Origin: Williamsia limnetica | GTDB taxonomy: Bacteria; Actinomycetota; Actinomycetes; Mycobacteriales; Mycobacteriaceae | Direction: 5' to 3' | Length of the DNA: 64,000 bases | NCBI RefSeq assembly: GCF_003217475.1 | Contig: NZ_QJSP01000021.1 | Coordinates: forward strand, 35,773-99,772 | Shown here: positions 59,238-64,000 of the stretch, in pieces | How the letters are laid out: the number at the start of each line of letters is the position of its first letter | Position numbering within the stretch: the stretch's first letter is position 1 | Position numbers and translations under genes: made by a program | The notes under the pieces: generated by a model | What the model saw: only the letters and a program-made list of their open reading frames with translations | Told to the model about the DNA's origin: nothing | Database searches by the model: none

Positions 59238-60404
59238 ATGACGCGCAACACGCCTTCGCCCCGGGTGGTGAAGTTCCATGCGCCGGAGATGATCATCGGC
59301 GAGGGCGCCCTGGCGGAAGCCGCGCTCGCCGCGTCACGGTTGGGGATGCGACGGCCCTTGCTGGTATCAGATCTGCGAGTGGGCGCCACCACCTGGTACG
59401 ACGAGCTCACGGCGACGAGCAAGTCGGTGGGGCTGCGGGCGCAGCGGTTCACCGGGGTCTCCCCGAACCCGCGAGCCACTGAGATCACGTCCGCGTTCGA
59501 GAGGTACGAGCGTTTCGCATGCGACGGGATCATCGCGCTCGGGGGCGGCTCGGTGATCGATGCCGCGAAGGGCGTCGCCATCCTTGCCTCGAACGGTGGC
59601 CACATACTCGAGTACGAAGGTATCGATCGCGCGAGCAGGCCGCTCCCGCCGGTGGTCGCCATCCCGACCACCGCGGGTAGCGGTTCCGACGTCTCGCAGT
59701 TCTGCATCGTGAACGACAAGGCGCGAGGCACCAAGATCACGATCATCGGTCGCGGCCTGGTGCCGGATGTGACCGTGGTGGACCCCCGGGTGCTGGCGAC
59801 CGTTCCAGCCGAGGTCACCGCGCAGTGCGGTATGGATGTGTTGACCCACTGTATCGAGGCGTACGTCTCGATCGCGCATAGCCGGATGACGGACACCTTT
59901 GCGCTGCAGTCTATTTCGACAACCTGGCGCAACTTGGAGCGACTGGTGGACAACCCCTCGGACCCGGTGGCCTCGGTGGCGATGGCGCACGCTTCGCTGG
60001 AGGCCGGGATGGCCTTCACGAACGCGATCCTGGGAGCTGCGCACGCGATGAGTCACCCCGTCGGCGGGCACTGCGATGCACCGCACGGGGCCATCAATTC
60101 CGTCCTACTCCCGCACGTCATCCGCTACAACGCGCACGTCTGCGCTGACGGATTCGTCGATCTGGCCGCAGCTGTCGGGATCTCCACCGACGGTTCCTCC
60201 ATGGATGTCGCGGAACGTCTGGCAGACCAGGTCGCGAAATTCGCCGGACGGATCGGGATGCCTGGGACCCTGACCCCGCTCGGCGTGGAGAAGGCCGACA
60301 TCGAGACGCTGTCCGGCCACGCGCTCGCCGATTCGTGCATGACGACCAACCCGCGCCAACCCGACCGGGACACCGTTGCGGGAATCTATCTGGAAGCGCT
60401 GTGA
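59238..60404 (+). CDS. ercA: Iron-containing alcohol dehydrogenase, ErcA-like
   Basis: 388 residues. NAD-binding LGGGSVIDAAKGVAIL and IPTTAGSGSDVS; metal ligands in QCGMDVLTHCIEAYVS (Asp, His), AHAMSHPVGGHCDAPHGAIN (two His) are all present. It belongs to the group including 1,3-propanediol dehydrogenases and ErcA, a dehydrogenase-like protein that in Pseudomonas takes part in regulating ethanol oxidation together with sensor kinases. Directly followed by a kinase gene with a GTGA overlap, which favours a sensory or regulatory role; a catalytic role on a diol is equally possible. Much shorter and distinct from Mno. Confidence 0.82.
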   Translation: MTRNTPSPRVVKFHAPEMIIGEGALAEAALAASRLGMRRPLLVSDLRVGATTWYDELTATSKSVGLRAQRFTGVSPNPRATEITSAFERYERFACDGIIALGGGSVIDAAKGVAILASNGGHILEYEGIDRASRPLPPVVAIPTTAGSGSDVSQFCIVNDKARGTKITIIGRGLVPDVTVVDPRVLATVPAEVTAQCGMDVLTHCIEAYVSIAHSRMTDTFALQSISTTWRNLERLVDNPSDPVASVAMAHASLEAGMAFTNAILGAAHAMSHPVGGHCDAPHGAINSVLLPHVIRYNAHVCADGFVDLAAAVGISTDGSSMDVAERLADQVAKFAGRIGMPGTLTPLGVEKADIETLSGHALADSCMTTNPRQPDRDTVAGIYLEAL

Positions 60405-61765
60405 CACCGCGCCCGGACGCCGCAGGCGATCTGGAATCGCTGGTGGGCCTGCGTTCGGTCAAAGGAACGCATTACGCGCAGTTCCGAGGTGTCGAACAGC
60501 GATTGACCCGGGTGGTCGGCGCGCTGGAACGGATCTCGCGGGCACTGGTCCGAACGGCGGAAGGTCCGGAGACCCTGGTGATCGCTGTGCTCGATGCCGC
60601 GCGTGAACACCTGAATGCGGATTGGGTGTTGTTCGCCCTCAGCGATGGTCGTCTCGAGCGCACGGGTCCGCGTCATCTGATGATGGACGCAGGCGGTGTT
60701 GTCTACGCCTTCGAAGGTGTCGACTCGGCAGCTGAGCCCGAGGATCTGCCGGACGACGTCCTGAACCGGCTCAACGACATCCTTCGTGGTCAGGTGGTGA
60801 GGCTCGGCAGGCCTGTGATCGACGACCACCACGTGCACGTCCCGGTGGAGTTGAACGGTGAGGTGGTCGGTGGACTGTCCGCCTGGATGCCACCGACTCA
60901 CACGGTTGATCCGGCTGATGTGGTGGTGTTGCGCATCCTGGCCGGCCAGGCCACTGTGGCCCTGCTGAACGCTGCGCTCTTCGAAGAGAGCAGGCATCTG
61001 CTGGTGAGGGCAGAGCAGGCCTACGACGAGAGTCGACTGCACGCTGCACGTCTGGCCGACCGCAACACCGAACTCGAACGCACCCAGCGTGAGCTGTCTG
61101 CGGCGATGCGCCAAGAGGTCCTCAACACCGAACGATCCAGGATTGCCAGAGAGCTCCACGATTCGGTCGCTCAGTCCGTGTTGTCGGCCGGGGTTCAGAT
61201 CGAGGTCTGCCGAATCGATGCCGGTCCTGCCCTTGCCGATCGATTGGCGGTGGCGGGGAAGTTGACCAAAGACGCAGTGGAGCAGGTGCGTTCGGTGATC
61301 TACACCCTCAATCATGCCCCCTCAGCCGGAGATGGAGACCTGGCGGCAATCCTCGACGAACTCTGCTCCATGCACATGCCCGCAGATCTGCGGACCGATG
61401 TGAAGGTCGTCGGCAGGCAGCGGGATCTGTCGCACGAGATCCAGCATGCAATTCTGCGGATCGCGGGCGAGGCGCTGTTCAACACCGCGATCCACGCGCA
61501 GGCCACGACCGCGAAGGTCGTCTTGACCTATGCCGATGCCGAGGTGCGGTTGACCGTCGATGATGACGGGCGCGGTGAGCCGGACCACATGCGCCGGGTG
61601 ATGCGGACCGCAACGGTCGGTGACCTTTCCGGGCGACATCACGGGTTGGCCAACATGCGATCGCGTGCAACAGAACTCAGCGGTGATCTTCGAATCCGGC
61701 GCTCCCGTCTCGGGGGCGTTCGCGTACTGGTCGAGATCCCGACAACACAGAAGGCGGACACCTGA
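60401..61765 (+). CDS. mnoS: NarL-type sensor histidine kinase (MnoS-like), soluble with GAF domain
   Basis: 454 residues; GTG at 60401 overlaps the ercA stop. A GAF-like domain spans ~60-190 (ERISRALVRTAEGPETLVIAVLDAAREHLNADWVLFAL), then a coiled coil, the HisKA_3 phosphoacceptor RSRIARELHDSVAQSVLSAGVQIE (His253) and an HATPase_c domain ending GRHHGLANMRSRATELSGDLRI. No membrane helix, so it senses a cytoplasmic signal, perhaps an alcohol or aldehyde, or the state of the ErcA-like protein. Matches the place and type of MnoS in Mycolicibacterium, where MnoSR was reported to control alcohol/1,3-propanediol use (from memory). Confidence 0.82.
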   Translation: MTPRPDAAGDLESLVGLRSVKGTHYAQFRGVEQRLTRVVGALERISRALVRTAEGPETLVIAVLDAAREHLNADWVLFALSDGRLERTGPRHLMMDAGGVVYAFEGVDSAAEPEDLPDDVLNRLNDILRGQVVRLGRPVIDDHHVHVPVELNGEVVGGLSAWMPPTHTVDPADVVVLRILAGQATVALLNAALFEESRHLLVRAEQAYDESRLHAARLADRNTELERTQRELSAAMRQEVLNTERSRIARELHDSVAQSVLSAGVQIEVCRIDAGPALADRLAVAGKLTKDAVEQVRSVIYTLNHAPSAGDGDLAAILDELCSMHMPADLRTDVKVVGRQRDLSHEIQHAILRIAGEALFNTAIHAQATTAKVVLTYADAEVRLTVDDDGRGEPDHMRRVMRTATVGDLSGRHHGLANMRSRATELSGDLRIRRSRLGGVRVLVEIPTTQKADT

Positions 61766-62433
61766 TGGACCTCATCGATCGCGAACGTGGCGAACGGACC
61801 CGGCCGATCCGCACGATGCTGGTGGATGATCACGCACTGTTGCGTGAAGGGATGCGGTCATTGCTCGAACGCGAGAGCAGCATCTCGGTGGTGGGGGAGG
61901 CCAACACGGTCGCCGAGGCCTTGGCGGGCGTGGCGCACTGTTCGCCGGACGTGATGGTGGTCGATCTGAAATTGACCGCCGGTGCCGACTACGAGGGCCT
62001 TCGTCTCATCAGCGAATTGTCGAAGCGCTATCCGTCGGTGGGTGCGCTGGTACTCACGACCTTCCTCGACGACGAGTTGGTGGTGAGGGCCGTCCGAAGC
62101 GGCGCGAAGGGGTACGTGGTGAAGGACATCGACACGACCGAACTCGTCCGCGCGATCAAGTCGGTCTCGCGCGGCGACAGTGCCTTCGACCCACGTAGCG
62201 CTGCGGTCGTGCTGCGGGCCGTCACCGGTCAGGGCAGTTCGGAAACGCTGACCGATCGGGAACGACAAGTACTCCAGCTGTTGGCAGATGGCTTGTCCAA
62301 CAAAAGGATCGGCGAGACACTGTTCATCTCACCGTCGACGGTGAAGTTTCATATCCGTAACATCATCCGCAAGCTGGGGGTCAGCAAGCGGACCGAGGCG
62401 GTGTACACCGCAAGCAAGCGGGGTTTGATCTAG
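61765..62433 (+). CDS. mnoR: LuxR/NarL-family response regulator (MnoR-like)
   Basis: 222 residues; its ATG shares the last base of the kinase stop (TGATG). Receiver domain [21 protein letters not shown]...[16 protein letters not shown] with phosphoacceptor Asp67 and Lys in [9 protein letters not shown]; C-terminal LuxR helix-turn-helix [44 protein letters not shown] (the actual third segment reads DRERQVL). Likely activates mno and mftM; the shared TGTCCA motif upstream of both is the candidate site. Stop overlaps that of convergent mftM (CTAG). Confidence 0.85.
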   Translation: [222 protein letters not shown]

Positions 62434-63287
62434 GCGCGCGGTGGCTGCAGTACGAGCCAGCCACCGTGGTCGGCGAAGATCCGGGCGCCGCGATGGTCCG
62501 CGTGCGCGGCCCAGGCGACGAGGGTCTCCGAAGTCAGCCGCTGGTGGTGACCGAAGTGAGGACTCGGTACGTCCTCGAAGGGAACCGCGATAATCACCCG
62601 TCGACGCGCCACTCGCATCGCTTCGCCGATGGCAAGGTCTACGTGGTCGGGGAGGTGCTCGAGTAAGTGGATGAGGGTCACGGTGTCGGCGGAGTCGCTG
62701 GGATAGGGCAAGTCGACGGCGTTGCCGACCCGGGCGCGCACCGGCAGGTTCATGCGGTTGGCAGCTGTGCCGAGAAGGTCGACTGCGCCGGCGGAGAGGT
62801 CGCAGGCGGAGACATCGAAACCGGCGGCCGCTGCTCGTAGGGCAAAGAAGCCGAAGCAACTGCCGACCTCGAGGACACTTTTCCCTTGGAGCAGCGACAG
62901 CGCCCGGTGGTGAATCGGGGCGAACGGCGAGCGGCCGGAGTCGAGTTCTGCGAGCGAGTTCCGGTAGAACGCCTGCCAGCAGGTATCCGGGCGGTCACCG
63001 CAGGTGAGGATCAGGCCTATGGCCGCTTCTTCGAACTGTTCCTGCCCTGACAAGACACCCGAATCCACCAAATGCACGAGTTCGTCGATCATGAGCGCGT
63101 CCGAGATGGTCTCGGTTGTCAGTGCATGGCGGATGTCGAGGACACCCTTCTCATCGCGTGCCCAGGTCAGGAGACCGCTCCGGTGGTATCCGAGCGGGAT
63201 CGGGTCGCTTTGGGCCAACAGTGAAACATGTTGTACAACTACGGACTTCGAGACGTGGCGCCGCCGGAGCAAGGTGGGGGTCGACAT
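62430..63287 (-). CDS. mftM: SAM-dependent methyltransferase, mycofactocin glycan methyltransferase (MftM)-like
   Basis: 285 residues. An N-terminal ~120-residue helical region precedes a class I methyltransferase domain: VLEVGSCFGFFALRAAAAGFDVSACDLS (SAM loop), GNAVDLPYPSDSADTVTLIHLLEHLPDHVDLAIGEAMRVARRRVIIAVPFED. MftM methylates the first glucose of the oligoglucosyl chain on mycofactocin. The identification rests on overall resemblance and on the association with mno-mnoSR, also seen in Mycolicibacterium. Convergent with mnoR. Two CTGTCCAAA direct repeats lie 37-66 bp upstream of its start. Confidence 0.72.
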   Translation of the reverse strand: MSTPTLLRRRHVSKSVVVQHVSLLAQSDPIPLGYHRSGLLTWARDEKGVLDIRHALTTETISDALMIDELVHLVDSGVLSGQEQFEEAAIGLILTCGDRPDTCWQAFYRNSLAELDSGRSPFAPIHHRALSLLQGKSVLEVGSCFGFFALRAAAAGFDVSACDLSAGAVDLLGTAANRMNLPVRARVGNAVDLPYPSDSADTVTLIHLLEHLPDHVDLAIGEAMRVARRRVIIAVPFEDVPSPHFGHHQRLTSETLVAWAAHADHRGARIFADHGGWLVLQPPRA

Positions 63288-63323
63288 TCTCTGACGCTAC
63301 GGCGATCTCCGGGTTGCCGGTAA

Positions 63324-63353
63324 CTGTCCAAAGGGCCTCAGTACCTGTCCAAA
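63324..63353. promoter_or_regulatory. CTGTCCAAA direct repeats upstream of mftM
   Basis: CTGTCCAAA occurs at 63324-63332 and 63345-63353, 21 bp apart (two helical turns), 37-66 bp upstream of the mftM start on the opposite strand. It resembles the TGTCCATA pair before mno. Candidate regulator boxes near the -35 region. Confidence 0.45.
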
Positions 63354-63781
63354 CGGTGAGTCTCTGCGGCTCACGCCGAGCGGCCGACGAACGAATGGCC
63401 ACAACGGTTCTGTCAACGGGACGCGCGCACAATGGACCGGTGTCAGGCGTCACAGCGCCCGCAGGCATCCTTTCGGCTGCGCAGAGCGCCCTTTGATGCC
63501 CGGCCGCGCCACCCTGACCTGCGTGGATTCACGTGAGGGCTGCTGTTGTCCAGGCGATTTGACGCCACGGACACGACTCCCGTAACTTTCTTCAAGTCAG
63601 CGAGTGAGGCGCCGGAGAGCGAGAGTCCGGAGCGGCCCTAACACCGACGGGAACTTTCCCGAAGGAACAACGTTGACCACCCAGGATGGAAACGAGTCCA
63701 CTTCAGTGTGGAGCGTATCGTCGTGGGTGGCCTGAGGTCAGACGATCACGGGATGCCACGGACCGCCACGAAAACGGGAAG
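63354..63781. other. Long non-coding stretch between mftM and the rRNA promoter
   Basis: About 430 bp with no convincing gene; short open frames lack start signals and family features. It contains small inverted repeats CCGGA...TCCGG (63612-63630) and CGGGAA-CT-TTCCCG (63648-63661), and an A-rich run just before the rRNA promoter. Probably the upstream control region of the rRNA operon. Confidence 0.6.
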
Positions 63782-63810
63782 TTGCGCTCGGGAAGCAGAC
63801 CAGGTAAGCT
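63782..63810 (+). promoter_or_regulatory. rRNA operon promoter
   Basis: TTGCGC (63782-63787), 17-bp spacer, TAAGCT (63805-63810), followed by GGTAGAGTTGCCTCGGAGACGG, which matches the block conserved downstream of mycobacterial rrn promoters (TGGCAGGGTTGCCCC...). Growth-linked sigma-A promoter. Confidence 0.75.
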
Positions 63811-64000
63811 GGTAGAGTTGCCTCGGAGACGGGGACAACATCTGCTAGACAATAAAATATCTTTGCCGGGATGGCGCTGCGTGTGTGGTGTCGAAGTCGG
63901 TGGGGGTGTGTTCTTTGAGAACTCGATAGTGTGTCGATGGATTGTTAGTGCCAATTTAGGTGCTGCGTTCTGTCACGGTGACGAAGCCTTCCTATGTGGG
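63811..64000 (+). other. Precursor-rRNA leader with antitermination/processing elements
   Basis: The segment GTTCTTTGAGAACTCGATAG (63909-63928) plus GTGTG is the near-universal actinobacterial 16S leader sequence associated with boxA-type antitermination and RNase processing. An AT-rich tract (AATAAAATAT, 63851-63860) precedes it. The 16S rRNA 5' end is not reached; it should start shortly beyond base 64000. Confidence 0.85.

Noticed and set aside
63841..63860. TAAAAT tract in the rRNA leader as a second promoter
   Set aside because: No acceptable -35 element at 16-18 bp; more likely the AT-rich part of the leader.

Overview
The window is high-GC actinobacterial chromosome, almost certainly Mycobacteriales and most like Gordonia or a close relative. 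The evidence is a KGD-type 2-oxoglutarate enzyme, a fused b-delta ATP synthase subunit, the block argS-lysA-hom-thrC-thrB-rho-rpmE-prfA-prmC-sua5-wecA-atp-DUF2550-cobO-murA in the order known from Mycobacterium tuberculosis, a MurA with Asp at the fosfomycin Cys position, and a mycofactocin-linked alcohol oxidation cluster. The genus is an inference from gene content only. No insertion sequence, prophage, CRISPR array or integron was seen.

Layout. 1-5.3 kb: the end of a malic enzyme, a ProX/OpuAC-like lipoprotein, and a three-gene operon (Baeyer-Villiger-type monooxygenase, SDR, alpha/beta hydrolase) divergent from a TetR gene, with three palindromes between them. 5.3-15 kb, minus strand: kgd, a single-chain fused ABC exporter, an EcsC-like protein and a xi-class GST. 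15-22.6 kb: a PadR/MFS efflux pair, a TetR gene carrying a perfect 24-bp palindrome, a membrane-anchored sulfite-oxidase-family protein and two uncharacterised envelope proteins. 22.7-29.9 kb: an SbcD-like/SMC-like nuclease pair, tRNA-Arg(CCG), small membrane proteins, an OhrR-like MarR regulator and a DUF305/DUF3105 operon.

30-36.5 kb: argS-lysA-hom-thrC-thrB, with overlapping or closely spaced genes, for arginyl-tRNA, lysine and threonine. 36.5-38.9 kb: rho, with a structured leader of about 215 nt and a large disordered Asn/Arg/Asp repeat. 39-44.2 kb: a second DUF3105 protein, rpmE, prfA-prmC-sua5 and wecA. 44.3-53 kb: the F1Fo-ATP synthase operon atpI-B-E-F-FH-A-G-D-C and a DUF2550 protein. 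53-55.1 kb: a PduO-type adenosyltransferase and murA.

55.2-63.3 kb, between murA and an rRNA promoter, holds an alcohol-oxidation module: NDMA-dependent methanol dehydrogenase (Mno), a MoxR ATPase, a CoxE-like VWA protein, an ErcA-like Fe-alcohol dehydrogenase, a histidine kinase/response regulator pair (MnoSR-like) and a convergent mycofactocin-glycan methyltransferase (MftM-like). In M. tuberculosis, as I recall, rrs follows murA directly, so this module looks inserted into a conserved junction. A shared TGTCCA(T/A)A motif lies upstream of both mno and mftM. The window ends in an rRNA operon leader; the 16S gene itself lies beyond the end.
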